NCBI RefSeq assembly: GCF_001551835.1
Contig: NZ_LODL01000021.1
Span: 223,750-287,749, forward strand
Source of the DNA: Dechloromonas denitrificans
Lineage (GTDB): Bacteria > Pseudomonadota > Gammaproteobacteria > Burkholderiales > Rhodocyclaceae
Length of the DNA: 64,000 bases
Direction: 5' to 3'
Every line of letters begins with the position of its first letter. Position 1 is the first letter of the stretch. A program made the translations under genes and the position numbers. The notes beneath the pieces were generated by a model. That model saw only the letters and a program-made list of their open reading frames with translations. It was not told the origin of the DNA and made no database searches. This document shows positions 18,814 through 29,721 of this stretch, piece by piece.

Positions 18814-19826
18814 AGATATGTCTCGGAACCTATCCATGGGCTTTTGACGTACCAGGCGGCGGTGAGCGGCAGTTGCAATTTTATTCTGACGCGCTTCTGA
18901 GGGCGGGACATAAGTGGCCAGCCGTGGAGTTTTCGTTTTTCGATCCCTGGCAGCCCGAGTTTTCTGGGATGCATCTGATGCATTATTTCTCGTGTATGCC
19001 CAGTAGCCGCGATTTTCTGGATCATGTCAAATCGAAGCGAGGCATACCGTTGGCGATTAGCCCCAATTTCTGGCCTGATCCCGAGGGCTGGGAATTATCT
19101 GGCGCTCTGGAGAACATCAAAACAATACTTTGGCTGGCCGATAGGGTGATTGTTAATTCTCGTATTGAGGAAGAAGCCCTAGTGCGCTTGTGCAAGATTG
19201 ATTCCTCAAAAATATCGGTCGTATATAACGCTGTTGGAGACTGCTTCTTTGATTCAGTTAATCCGGATATTTTCAGGAAAGCCTATGGGATTGATGGTCC
19301 TTTTGTGCTGAACGTTGGCAATGTTGAGCCTCGAAAAAATCAATTGGCATTTCTCAAGTCGCTCAAGGCTTTTCCGGACTTACAGTTGGTGACGATTGGT
19401 GGCGTTCGTGAACAATCTTATCTGGATGCGTGCATTCAGGAGGGGGAGGGGCAGTTTCAACTTATTGATCCTTTGCCCCCAGGGTCGGAACTTATTCGCT
19501 CCGCCATGGCGGCTTGCGAGTTCTTTGCCATGCCTAGTTTACGTGAAACCCCGAGCATCGCGAGCCTGGAGGCTGGTGCGGCCGGCTCCAGAATTATGAC
19601 AACCAGCCTGGGGTCGCCGACAGAGTATTTCGAGCAGCATGCGGTCTATGTCAATCCTTACGACCTTGCCGATATGCGAGAGGGGGTGGAGGCGATTCTT
19701 GCACGGCCTAAGGATGCGGCACTCGTGGAGCGTATCCGGAATTTGTATCGGTGGGATGTAGTCGTCGAGCAGTTGGTGGATGCCTATTCGGCTGTGCTCG
19801 GAACTGATTTGAGAATGAAGAAATGA
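18810..19826 (+). CDS. Glycosyltransferase, GT4-like (short), paralogue of the gene at 14750
   Basis: A 338-residue GT-B glycosyltransferase. It opens with ICLGTYPWAFDVPGGGERQL, has LADRVIVNSRIEEEALVRL, the second-domain start VLNVGNVEPRKNQLAFLKSL, and a C-terminal MPSLRETPSIASLEAGAAGS region. Block order and spacing match the gene at 14750-15718, including a D/Q-A-C-x2-x-G-E/G and LPxxSE-x-I/V-RSA stretch, so one probably arose by duplication of the other. ATG 18810 overlaps the previous stop by 4 bases; an upstream extension in the same frame only shadows that gene. Confidence 0.8.
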   Translation: MKICLGTYPWAFDVPGGGERQLQFYSDALLRAGHKWPAVEFSFFDPWQPEFSGMHLMHYFSCMPSSRDFLDHVKSKRGIPLAISPNFWPDPEGWELSGALENIKTILWLADRVIVNSRIEEEALVRLCKIDSSKISVVYNAVGDCFFDSVNPDIFRKAYGIDGPFVLNVGNVEPRKNQLAFLKSLKAFPDLQLVTIGGVREQSYLDACIQEGEGQFQLIDPLPPGSELIRSAMAACEFFAMPSLRETPSIASLEAGAAGSRIMTTSLGSPTEYFEQHAVYVNPYDLADMREGVEAILARPKDAALVERIRNLYRWDVVVEQLVDAYSAVLGTDLRMKK

Positions 19827-22087
19827 TGCAGCAGAAAGCGATTGCGCAAAATCAGGACATTATCTGGAGGCTTGAAGGCCCTTTTGATAGCACCTACAGC
19901 CTAGCACTGCTGAACAGGGAGATCGCGCGCGCACTCAGTGCGCAAGGGGTCGATGTCGCCTTGTTCTCAACTGAAGGTCCGGGAGATTTCGTGCCTTCCC
20001 GAGATTTCCTTGAGAAAAACCCCGACCTTGGTGCCATGAATCAGCGTGCAGATGTAGTGGGGCATTCGGAGGCATCCGTCACAAGCCGTAATCTGTATCC
20101 ACCACGCGTCGCAGATATGGCATGCGAGCGGAATCTGATGCACTCCTATGCTTGGGAAGAATCCGGGTTTCCGCCGGACTGGGTACGCGCCTTCAATAGG
20201 CACCTGACTGGAGTGACCTGCCTTTCCAGTCACGTCCTGCGGATACTTCGTGACAACGGAGTCAGCGTTCCGATGGCCGTTTCAGGTTGCGGTGTGGATC
20301 ATTGGGAACGCATCGAAGCAAGTTCGGAATCGGTTCTCGATGATCTGGCCCCTCGTTCTTTCCGATTTCTGCACGTGTCGTCGTTTTTTCCGAGAAAAGG
20401 CCCGGATGCCTTGCTCGAAGCTTATGGCAGGGCGTTTACGGTTGCTGATGATGTGAGTCTTATCATCAAAACATTTCCAAATCCCCATAACCGGATTCGC
20501 GAGCAGCTTGAGGCAATGCGCGCCAAGTTTCCGGGCTATCCGCATGTTATTGTGATCGAGGAGGATCTACCTGACGCAGATCTGAAGGCACTATATCTGC
20601 GTTGCCATGTTCTTGTGGCGCCAAGTTGTGCAGAAGGTTTTGGATTACCGCTTGCCGAAGCCATGTTGACCGGGATGCCTGTCATAGTGACTGGTTGGTC
20701 AGGGCAAATGGATTTTTGCACCAAGCAGAATGCGTGGTTGGTAGATTACACGTATGAGCAGGCGGATACGCACTTTAACCTGAAACCGTCTGCCTGGGCG
20801 GCGATCGATGTCGATGCGCTTGCTGCGACAATGCAAGGAGCACTCCATTCAAAGGAAAGCGTTCGTCGGGCCATGGCTCGACGCGGACGGGATTTGTTAC
20901 TGAAGAAATTTACCTGGGCGCGTGTTGCGGAGCGCTTGGTCGATTTCTACAGGGCACCTGCCGGGGATCGATTCGGGCTTCCATCGATTGGTTGGGTGAG
21001 TACTTGGAACGCGAAATGCGGCATTGCGACTTATTCGGAACATCTTGTGGTCGGAATGCGTAATAAGCCAATCATGCTGGCTGCAAGAACCGACGCACTT
21101 TTGCAGCCTGACGGTGACAACTGCCTGCGCTGTTGGAGCGTAAGCGATGACGACGATTTGGCTGAACTCTCTAGGATTGTTGATCAAAAAGGATTGGATG
21201 TAATCGTCATCCAGTTCAACTTCGGATTCTTCCACCACACACATTTACGCCGTTTCCTTGAGAGGCAGAAGGCAGCGGGGCGTGTGATTGTCTTGGATAT
21301 GCATGCGACCCAGGATCCACCCCAGGCTCCGCACAAAAATCTGCTCAATTATGTTCCCGCACTGGCGCTCGCAGACCGCCTGCTGACGCATTCCATCGCT
21401 GACATGAACCGTCTGAAGTCTTGTGGGCTGAACGAGAACCTGATGCTCTTTCCCCATGGCATTCTTGATTTGCCTTCATCCCCTTCTTCTCAATCGGTTG
21501 TGCCGACCATTGCTACCTATGGTTTCTGTCTGCCGCACAAAGGACTGGAGCAGGTAGTCGATGCAATTGCCTTGTTGCGTGACGTTGGAGAGCGTGTCGA
21601 TCTCAGGATGATCAATGCCGAATACCCGGTCGACTTTTCCGCCGACCTTGCGCGGGAGCTTCGCGCGAGGGTCGCCCGTCTAGGCTTGGACGAACAGGTG
21701 ATGATCGAAACCCGGTTCCTGCCTGACGAGGAGAGCATTTCCCTCCTTCTAGGTGCCGATCTTGTACTGTTCGTTTACCACCCAACTTCGGAATCGGCCA
21801 GTGGCGCGGTGCGATATGGACTAGCCTGCGGTAAGCCGACTCTCGTGACCGATCTGCCGATTTTTGCTGAATTCGGGGACTCGGTCTGGCGCGTGAACGA
21901 CAGTAGCCCGGGACTGCTTGCTCATACTCTGAGGGAAGTGCTCGGACATATCCGTTCCGGGTCTCCAGAGCATCAGTACAAACAGCAACTTGGCGACGCA
22001 TGGCGGGCGCAGCATAGATATTCTTGGTTGTCCGAACGACTTGAAGGCATGCTGCAAGGGTTGCATTCTGACGTTAGTTTTTCCTAA
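19823..22087 (+). CDS. Bifunctional glycosyltransferase, two GT4 modules
   Basis: A 754-residue protein with two GT-B modules. Module one (residues 1 to about 385) has LEGPFDSTYSLALLNREIAR, AWEESGFPPDWV, and EGFGLPLAEAMLTGMPVIVT with an intact E-x7-E. Module two (from about 390) begins GWVSTWNAKCGIATYSEHL, a start known from tandem GT4 proteins, and has TYGFCLPHKGLEQVVDAI and ESASGAVRYGLACGKPTLVT. Both look active, so the protein may add two sugars in turn. The start codon overlaps the stop of the preceding gene by 4 bases. Donors are unknown; L- and D-rhamnose are both available from this cluster. Confidence 0.85.
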   Translation: MMQQKAIAQNQDIIWRLEGPFDSTYSLALLNREIARALSAQGVDVALFSTEGPGDFVPSRDFLEKNPDLGAMNQRADVVGHSEASVTSRNLYPPRVADMACERNLMHSYAWEESGFPPDWVRAFNRHLTGVTCLSSHVLRILRDNGVSVPMAVSGCGVDHWERIEASSESVLDDLAPRSFRFLHVSSFFPRKGPDALLEAYGRAFTVADDVSLIIKTFPNPHNRIREQLEAMRAKFPGYPHVIVIEEDLPDADLKALYLRCHVLVAPSCAEGFGLPLAEAMLTGMPVIVTGWSGQMDFCTKQNAWLVDYTYEQADTHFNLKPSAWAAIDVDALAATMQGALHSKESVRRAMARRGRDLLLKKFTWARVAERLVDFYRAPAGDRFGLPSIGWVSTWNAKCGIATYSEHLVVGMRNKPIMLAARTDALLQPDGDNCLRCWSVSDDDDLAELSRIVDQKGLDVIVIQFNFGFFHHTHLRRFLERQKAAGRVIVLDMHATQDPPQAPHKNLLNYVPALALADRLLTHSIADMNRLKSCGLNENLMLFPHGILDLPSSPSSQSVVPTIATYGFCLPHKGLEQVVDAIALLRDVGERVDLRMINAEYPVDFSADLARELRARVARLGLDEQVMIETRFLPDEESISLLLGADLVLFVYHPTSESASGAVRYGLACGKPTLVTDLPIFAEFGDSVWRVNDSSPGLLAHTLREVLGHIRSGSPEHQYKQQLGDAWRAQHRYSWLSERLEGMLQGLHSDVSFS

Positions 22088-24044
<1,957 letters not shown>

Positions 24045-24045
24045 A

Positions 24046-25188
24046 TTGAGAGTTTTACACGTCTATCGGACGTATTTTCCGGACCCCCCGGGAGGCTTAC
24101 AAGAGGCAATACGGCAGATTTGCTTGGGAACCAAGGCGCTCGGGGTGGAATCGAAAATCCTGTCGCTATCGCCATGCCCGATTCCCGCTGAAATTGAGAG
24201 TTCCGAAGGCACAGTAATTCGCTCGCGTTCCTGGATGGCGCCGGCGTCTTGTGACTTGGGGGCCTTTGATTCATTCAAGCGGTTTCGGGAGTTGTCCGCT
24301 TGGTCCGACGTGATTCATTACCACTTCCCGTGGCCATTTGCCGATGTCTTGAACCTCGTTGCAGACAGGAACAAGCCGAAGGTGATGACCTATCACTCGG
24401 ATATTGTCAGACAGAAATTCCTTAGTCTCATCTACGGGCCGTTGATGCGCTATACCCTTGGGGTCATGGATGCTGTGGTTGCGACTTCTCCCACGTATGC
24501 AAAAACTAGTCCGGTACTCAATACGGCGGTCGCGCCGGATCGCCTGAAGGTGATCCCGCTTGGACTTGAAGACCGGTCGCATCGGGAATCGATGGAGATA
24601 GGTTCGTCCGACATTCTGGAGCGGTTGGAATTGGGCGATAGGCCGTTTGCTTTGGCGCTGGGGGTGCTGCGGTATTACAAGGGCTTGCATTTTCTGGTGG
24701 ATGCTGCATCGAGGACCAATGCAACCATCGTAATTGCTGGCTCAGGTCCCGAGGGGGGGCATCTGCAAGAGCAGGTCCTGCGGCAGGGAGTGCGGAATGT
24801 CGTCTTCGCTGGACAGGTGAGTGAGCAGGAAAAGGCTACATTGTTGAGGCGCTGCAGGCTGCTGGTATTGCCATCTCACGTTCGTTCGGAAGCATTTGGC
24901 ATGGTTCTTCTTGAGGCAGCCATGTTCGGTAAGCCGATGGTTTGTTGCGAAGTGGGTTCTGGAACCTCATTCGTTAACGTTCATGGTGAAACTGGCTATG
25001 TTGTCCCACCCGAGAATGCGTTGGAACTGGCTGATGCCATGAACACGTTATTGGCGGATCAATGTCTTTCTGAATGCATGGGCCTTGCCGCTAGGTTGCG
25101 TTACGAACATATGTTTTCCGGGGAAGTGCTTGGGCGTCGATATGACGATCTCTATCGGGGCGTCTTGAATTCACACCGTTATGCGTGA
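24046..25188 (+). CDS. Glycosyltransferase, GT4 family (WbpY/WbpZ-like)
   Basis: A 380-residue GT4 glycosyltransferase: VLHVYRTYFPDPPGGLQEAI at the N-terminus, VIHYHFPWPFADVL, KVMTYHSDIVRQ, VVATSPTYAKTSPVL, then the donor domain with LGVLRYYKGLHFLVDA and HVRSEAFGMVLLEAAMFGKP, keeping E-x7-E. The style resembles D-rhamnan transferases such as WbpY/WbpZ, which suits its place directly after gmd-rmd, but this is a family likeness only. Translation starts at TTG 24046, one base after the rmd stop, with GGGG about 7 bases upstream; there is no in-frame ATG nearby. Confidence 0.84.
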   Translation: MRVLHVYRTYFPDPPGGLQEAIRQICLGTKALGVESKILSLSPCPIPAEIESSEGTVIRSRSWMAPASCDLGAFDSFKRFRELSAWSDVIHYHFPWPFADVLNLVADRNKPKVMTYHSDIVRQKFLSLIYGPLMRYTLGVMDAVVATSPTYAKTSPVLNTAVAPDRLKVIPLGLEDRSHRESMEIGSSDILERLELGDRPFALALGVLRYYKGLHFLVDAASRTNATIVIAGSGPEGGHLQEQVLRQGVRNVVFAGQVSEQEKATLLRRCRLLVLPSHVRSEAFGMVLLEAAMFGKPMVCCEVGSGTSFVNVHGETGYVVPPENALELADAMNTLLADQCLSECMGLAARLRYEHMFSGEVLGRRYDDLYRGVLNSHRYA

Positions 25189-25271
25189 TGTAATAACGGA
25201 TACCGCATAATTTGGCATATGGATAGGGTGATGGATGAGATTCGATATGTTGGATTCAGTTGCGTGATCGA

Positions 25272-26246
25272 ATGTTAGGAACCGAACGCGCTATCTGGGC
25301 CGTTGTGGTGACCTACAATCCGAATATGGAAGGTCTTGGAAATTTGATTTCTGCCTTGGCGCCTCAGGTTGCCGGAGTGATTGTTGTCGATAACGCTTCG
25401 TCTCCAGATATCACTTCGCAACTTGCAAGATTCGTAGCCGAAAATGCCACGTTGTTGCGGATGCCGGAGAATCTCGGCATCGCGGAAGCACAAAATGTGG
25501 GTATAGAGTACGCAATTTGCTCCGGAGCGGCATTTATCTATCTATCGGATCAAGATAGTGTTCCTGGTTCGACTATGTTGAGCGAGCTTTTGTCGGTCTT
25601 GACCGGTAGGCGTATGAATCCGGTTGCTGCAGTTGGGCCGGCTACGGTGGATAGTCGTACCGGAGTTTCTTCATTTTTTGTTGTCGAGCGTTCCGGTTTG
25701 CCTCGCCGTTGGATGCAGCCCGTGGAGGGGCAAGTCATTCCAAAAGACATTGAGGTGAGTTTTCTCATTGCTTCCGGTACCTTGATTCCAGTTGAAGTAC
25801 TCAAGCGCCTTGGGGGCATGCGTTCGCAGTATTTTATTGACCATGTCGATACCGAGTGGTGTTTTCGTGCAAGAGCAGCAGGTTATGTGTTGCTTGGTGT
25901 TCCTGAAGCACGGCTGGTGCATCAATTGGGCGATTCTGTAAAAGCTGTCTGGTTTTTTGGCAAGCGCCAAGTAATGTACCACTCGCCATTGCGCGATTAC
26001 TACATGTTCAGAAATACGCTGTTATTGCTGCGTGATGTGTCCATGTCTTGGATTTGGCGAGCCCATTTCTTATGGCGCCTAGTTCAGTTTGCCGGGTATT
26101 TTCTGACGTTTTCGGATGATAGGTCGCTGCGCCTCAGGAGAATGGTGCTCGGTGTGTTGCATGGCTTGCAGGGGCGAGCCGGCCGGCTTGATGCCGCGAC
26201 AGGGTGCAGTCATGAACTGCCGGAGTCACCCATTGGGCAGGTTTAA
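25272..26246 (+). CDS. Glycosyltransferase, GT2 family (rhamnosyltransferase-like)
   Basis: A GT-A glycosyltransferase of about 324 residues in the RfbF/RfbN-like rhamnosyltransferase group. It has VVVTYNPNMEGL, IVVDNASSPD, LGIAEAQNVGIEYA, the YLSDQDSVP block with the D-x-D metal site, and FIDHVDTEWCFRARAAGY, followed by HQLGDS. These fit transferases using dTDP-L-rhamnose, which the rml genes of this cluster supply. ATG 25272 is preferred over the TTG at 25260. An 83-base gap separates it from the preceding gene. Confidence 0.86.
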   Translation: MLGTERAIWAVVVTYNPNMEGLGNLISALAPQVAGVIVVDNASSPDITSQLARFVAENATLLRMPENLGIAEAQNVGIEYAICSGAAFIYLSDQDSVPGSTMLSELLSVLTGRRMNPVAAVGPATVDSRTGVSSFFVVERSGLPRRWMQPVEGQVIPKDIEVSFLIASGTLIPVEVLKRLGGMRSQYFIDHVDTEWCFRARAAGYVLLGVPEARLVHQLGDSVKAVWFFGKRQVMYHSPLRDYYMFRNTLLLLRDVSMSWIWRAHFLWRLVQFAGYFLTFSDDRSLRLRRMVLGVLHGLQGRAGRLDAATGCSHELPESPIGQV

Positions 26247-26271
26247 TGCGACCCAGTGTTGAGTGTCTTTT

Positions 26272-26300
26272 GAGTGCCAGCCATTCCATGACTGGCACTC
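26272..26300 (+). terminator. Strong intergenic hairpin, possible terminator or processing site
   Basis: A perfect 9-base inverted repeat (GAGTGCCAG at 26272-26280, CTGGCACTC at 26292-26300) encloses 11 bases that can form three more pairs (CAT/ATG). A run of five T begins about 13 bases later, at 26313, too far for a textbook intrinsic terminator. It lies in the gap between the GT2 gene and wzx and is the clearest intergenic hairpin of the cluster. Partial termination, or an RNA processing or stability site that sets wzx expression apart, are both possible. Confidence 0.45.
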
Positions 26301-26348
26301 TCTGTTCGTCGATTTTTCTACGTGATGGATTTTCAGGAGCGACGCTGA

Positions 26349-27809
26349 ATGCCTAGTAATTCAGGAGTCCTTGGCGGAGCCCTTTGGAATCTTACCGGCT
26401 CGGTATTGCCCCTCTGCGTTGGAGTGGTGGCAATCCCCGTTCTCGTTGCACAACTGGGGGTCGAGCGCTTTGGTCTCTTGAGCCTCGCCTGGTTGTTGGT
26501 AGGGTATTTCAGTCTGTTCGATTTCGGCTTGGGGCGAGCGTTGACGCGTCTGGTTGCGGTCAGGCTGAGTTCGGGGCTTGAGTATGAGATTCCCGACTTG
26601 ACGGCCACCGCGATGGGGCTTATTCGCAGTCTGGGGCTGGCTGCTGGTGTGCTTTTGGCGACCCTGTCAACATGGGTCGTAGGATGGCTGGCTATCTCGG
26701 CGGCTTTGAGCGATGAGGTTCTGGTCGGTTTGTGGGTGCTCGCGGGGGCTTTGCCGTTTGTACTCCTCTCGGCTGGTTGGCGTGGGGTGCTCGAAGCATA
26801 TGGTCGCTTCGATCTAGTGAATTGGATAAGAATTCCGTTGGGCGTTGCGCTGTTTCTGGCACCGCTTGTGGCGTTGTGGTTTTCTAAAGGGCTGGTTCCG
26901 GTGATCGTTTCACTGGCAGTGACACGCGTCCTCGGTTGGTGGTTTTTGCGGTTCATGTGTTTTCGTTTACGCCCGGATTTGCGACGGGCAAACGGGTTCA
27001 GTCGAGCCTTAGTCTGGCCGTTACTGACTTTTGGTGGTTGGATGACTGTCTCGAATGTGGTTGGCCCGTTGATGGTCTACGCCGATCGATTCTTGATCGG
27101 TGGTTTGCTTTCAGCGACGGCGGTTGCCTATTACGCCACTCCATATGAGATGGTGACCCGTCTGTGGATTATTTCCGGAGCTTTGACCGGGGTGCTGTTC
27201 CCGATCGTGGCGGCTCGCTTGGTGGCTGATCGTGAGATGGTCCGGCTGGTCTACTGGCAGTCGATGAAATGCGTGTTCATGCTTTTTCTACCGGTAGTGG
27301 CAATCTTGTATCTGTTCGCCGGAGAAGTCATCGATTGGTGGTTGGGTGCCGATTTTGCCCGGAACGGCCAGCAGACGGCGCGGCTTCTGTTACTCGGTGT
27401 TTTTGTCAATGCCCTAGGGCAAGTGGCCATTACCGTGGTGCATGGTGCAGGCCGCGCCGATTGGGCGGCCAAGATACATTTGCTGGAATTGCCGTTTTAT
27501 CTTGCCGCACTTGTGCTTATGGCCGAGTGCCATGGTATCGAAGGCGTCGCCTTGGTTTGGCTGCTGCGTGTTGCGGTGGACACGGTACTGATGGCCATCT
27601 TGGTTGAGCGACTACTAACGGTGACCAATCGTTATTTGTTTGTGCTCACTACATTATCTGCAGGAGTCATTTTGCTTTTGTGGCTGGCCGGTGGGGTAGA
27701 AAACCTTGCTGCCCGGGGGGCGGTAGCTTTGGTCATGTGCCTGGCGTGTGCTATGTTGCTCCCCCGGCAATTGCGTGGACTCGTTCAGGTATCACGTGGT
27801 TCTGTCTGA
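26349..27809 (+). CDS. wzx: Polysaccharide flippase, Wzx/MOP superfamily
   Basis: Predicted inner-membrane flippase of 486 residues that moves undecaprenyl-diphosphate-linked repeat units to the periplasm. Hydrophobic segments run along the whole length (about 12), starting with LWNLTGSVLPLCVGVVAIPV. ERFGLLSLAWLLVGYFSLFDFGLGRALTRLVA near residues 37-68 is typical of polysaccharide MOP exporters; the charged RFDLVNWIRIP and YYATPYEMVTRLW loops also fit. A good ribosome-binding site (AGGAGCGAC) precedes ATG 26349. It is the only transport gene of the polysaccharide cluster in the window; no Wzy, Wzz or ABC exporter is visible. Confidence 0.88.
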   Translation: MPSNSGVLGGALWNLTGSVLPLCVGVVAIPVLVAQLGVERFGLLSLAWLLVGYFSLFDFGLGRALTRLVAVRLSSGLEYEIPDLTATAMGLIRSLGLAAGVLLATLSTWVVGWLAISAALSDEVLVGLWVLAGALPFVLLSAGWRGVLEAYGRFDLVNWIRIPLGVALFLAPLVALWFSKGLVPVIVSLAVTRVLGWWFLRFMCFRLRPDLRRANGFSRALVWPLLTFGGWMTVSNVVGPLMVYADRFLIGGLLSATAVAYYATPYEMVTRLWIISGALTGVLFPIVAARLVADREMVRLVYWQSMKCVFMLFLPVVAILYLFAGEVIDWWLGADFARNGQQTARLLLLGVFVNALGQVAITVVHGAGRADWAAKIHLLELPFYLAALVLMAECHGIEGVALVWLLRVAVDTVLMAILVERLLTVTNRYLFVLTTLSAGVILLLWLAGGVENLAARGAVALVMCLACAMLLPRQLRGLVQVSRGSV

Positions 27810-27827
27810 TTTTGTATATGCGCCCCA

Positions 27828-28871
27828 ATGTTGATTAAACCTTCTCCTGTGACTGATTGGCCCGCGTCCGGACTAGAGCCAGTGGCGGCTTGTCCATTGT
27901 GCGGGTCGAGCGAGCGTCAGCTTGCTTACAGTGATCTTCAGGATTATTTCTTTGGATCGGGGCCCGGTAATTGGCAGTTTTACCGTTGCCTTGGGTGCGG
28001 CAGCGGCTATTTGGACCCGAGGCCGAGTCCGGAGGCAATTGGCATTGCTTACCGTCACTATTACACGCATCGCTCAAGCGAGACATCGTATTCCGGAGTT
28101 CGTTGGCTTTGGCACTTGTTGCGGGATGATTATTTCAAAAGCCGCTTTGGATTCCAGTCTGAATGTACCTTATGGCCCGGTCGATGGGTGCTGCCACTTT
28201 TTCCATTTTTTCGTCAGGGTCTGGATACGGCCGTGGCGCGTAATCTCGAATGGGTGACGCCAGAAAATAGAAGGTTGTTGGATGTCGGTTGTGGTAATGG
28301 CGAGTTCATGGAATTTGCTCGCCAGGCGGGGTGGCTGGTTCAAGGGGTGGATATTGACGTGGCAGCAGTGACCATTGCCAAGGCCAAAGGCCTGGATGTC
28401 ATTGCGGGCGGCATAGAGCAGTTTGCTGGGCAAACTGCTTGTTTTGACCGAATTACGCTTAGCCACGTTGTCGAGCATGTTTTCGACCCTATGGGCTTGT
28501 TGAGGGACTGTTTCCGATTGTTAAAGCCGGGTGGTGTACTGTGGGTTGATACTCCGAATATGGGGAGTGCCGGGCTGAGGGTCTTTGGTGAATATTGGCG
28601 TGGCCTTGAACCTCCGCGTCATCTGATGTTGTTTTCCCGGGCATCACTGATTGATTCGTTAATCAAAATTGGATTTGGGGAGATTGTGGACCGTTTTAGC
28701 ACCTTGGCGACAACGGCAGTGTGGCGCGAAAGTCGTGAGATCATGTCGCGCGCTAGCGTGAAGCGTAATTGGCGACAAGCGTTGCCGGGACGGTTTTTGG
28801 CTGATGTCGACGGGATTTTCGCTCCGACTGAGCGTGAGTTCGTTACGTTGACATGCAGGAAGCCAGGATGA
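27828..28871 (+). CDS. SAM-dependent methyltransferase with N-terminal zinc-finger-like motif
   Basis: A 347-residue class I methyltransferase. Two CxxC pairs (CPLCGSSER and CLGCGSGYL) near residues 22-60 look like a small zinc ribbon often found in front of sugar or lipid-linked glycan methyltransferases. The SAM-binding motif is LLDVGCGNGEFMEFA, then GVDIDVAAVTIAKAKGLDV, the LSHVVEHVFDPMGLL block and LLKPGGVLWVDTPN. It probably methylates a hydroxyl of a sugar in the polymer or caps the chain; the position cannot be told. It lies 18 bases after wzx. Confidence 0.84.
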   Translation: MLIKPSPVTDWPASGLEPVAACPLCGSSERQLAYSDLQDYFFGSGPGNWQFYRCLGCGSGYLDPRPSPEAIGIAYRHYYTHRSSETSYSGVRWLWHLLRDDYFKSRFGFQSECTLWPGRWVLPLFPFFRQGLDTAVARNLEWVTPENRRLLDVGCGNGEFMEFARQAGWLVQGVDIDVAAVTIAKAKGLDVIAGGIEQFAGQTACFDRITLSHVVEHVFDPMGLLRDCFRLLKPGGVLWVDTPNMGSAGLRVFGEYWRGLEPPRHLMLFSRASLIDSLIKIGFGEIVDRFSTLATTAVWRESREIMSRASVKRNWRQALPGRFLADVDGIFAPTEREFVTLTCRKPG

Positions 28872-28974
28872 ATTGTGTTGGTTTAGCTATGTGCGGAGAT
28901 GATGGTGTGTTTGGGGGCTGGTGGCTGATTGACGCCCATGTTTGCCTAGGCATGGAACTCTGGGGAGGAAGATC

Positions 28975-29721
28975 ATGATTGCCGTTTCCATTGTCAGTCA
29001 TGGTCATGGCGCCATGGTGGCAAGACTGATTGCATCACTGTCGGCCTTTCCAGAAGTCCAGCAGATCATTCTGACTCGCAATATTCCCGAGGCGCTGGGT
29101 ATGGATACTAATGCCCAGGTAAGCATTATCGACAACGGTTCGCCGAAGGGGTTTGGCGAGAATCACAATGCTGCGTTTGCCGCGTGTAACCAACCGTATT
29201 TTTGCCCGCTGAATCCAGATGTCGAATTACCGGAAAACCCGTTTCCGGGATTGTTAAATTGCGCCAGGATTTCAGACGCTGCGTTAGTTGCTCCGCGTGT
29301 TGTAACTCCGGAGGGGGCAACTGAAGACAATATGCGTTATTTTCCGAATTTTCGTTCCTTACTGACCAAAGCGTTTGGCGGGAAGGATGGAAGATTCGAT
29401 GTGTCCGACGGACAACCGGACTTTTGCCCGGACTGGGTTGCGGGAATGTTCATGCTGTTTCGAAGTGAGGATTTCGCTCGCCTAAAGGGATTTGATGAGG
29501 GCTTTTTCCTTTATTACGAAGATGTTGATATTTGTGTTCGTATATGGCTACAGGGGTTGAGGATAGTTGCCTGCCCAAGCGTGACGATCGTTCACGATGC
29601 TCGACGTCATAGTCGGCGGAATTTGCAGTACCTTCGATGGCATTTGACGAGTATGGGCCGCCATTTTCGTAAGCATTGGGGGCGCATGCCCAGTGTGCGT
29701 GATCGCCGGGTAATCCCATGA
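28975..29721 (+). CDS. Glycosyltransferase, GT2 family
   Basis: A 248-residue GT-A glycosyltransferase. The N-terminus AVSIVSHGHGAMVARLIASL is followed by IIDNGSPKGFGENHNAAF, FCPLNPDVELPENPF in the D-x-D position (N-x-D-V here), and FDEGFFLYYEDVDICVRIWL, the acceptor-side ED block typical of rhamnosyl-type GT2 enzymes. ATG 28975 was chosen because a very strong ribosome-binding site (GGGGAGGAAG) lies just upstream; an in-frame TTG at 28942 has none. The stop overlaps the next start by 4 bases. Donor unknown. Confidence 0.85.
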   Translation: MIAVSIVSHGHGAMVARLIASLSAFPEVQQIILTRNIPEALGMDTNAQVSIIDNGSPKGFGENHNAAFAACNQPYFCPLNPDVELPENPFPGLLNCARISDAALVAPRVVTPEGATEDNMRYFPNFRSLLTKAFGGKDGRFDVSDGQPDFCPDWVAGMFMLFRSEDFARLKGFDEGFFLYYEDVDICVRIWLQGLRIVACPSVTIVHDARRHSRRNLQYLRWHLTSMGRHFRKHWGRMPSVRDRRVIP

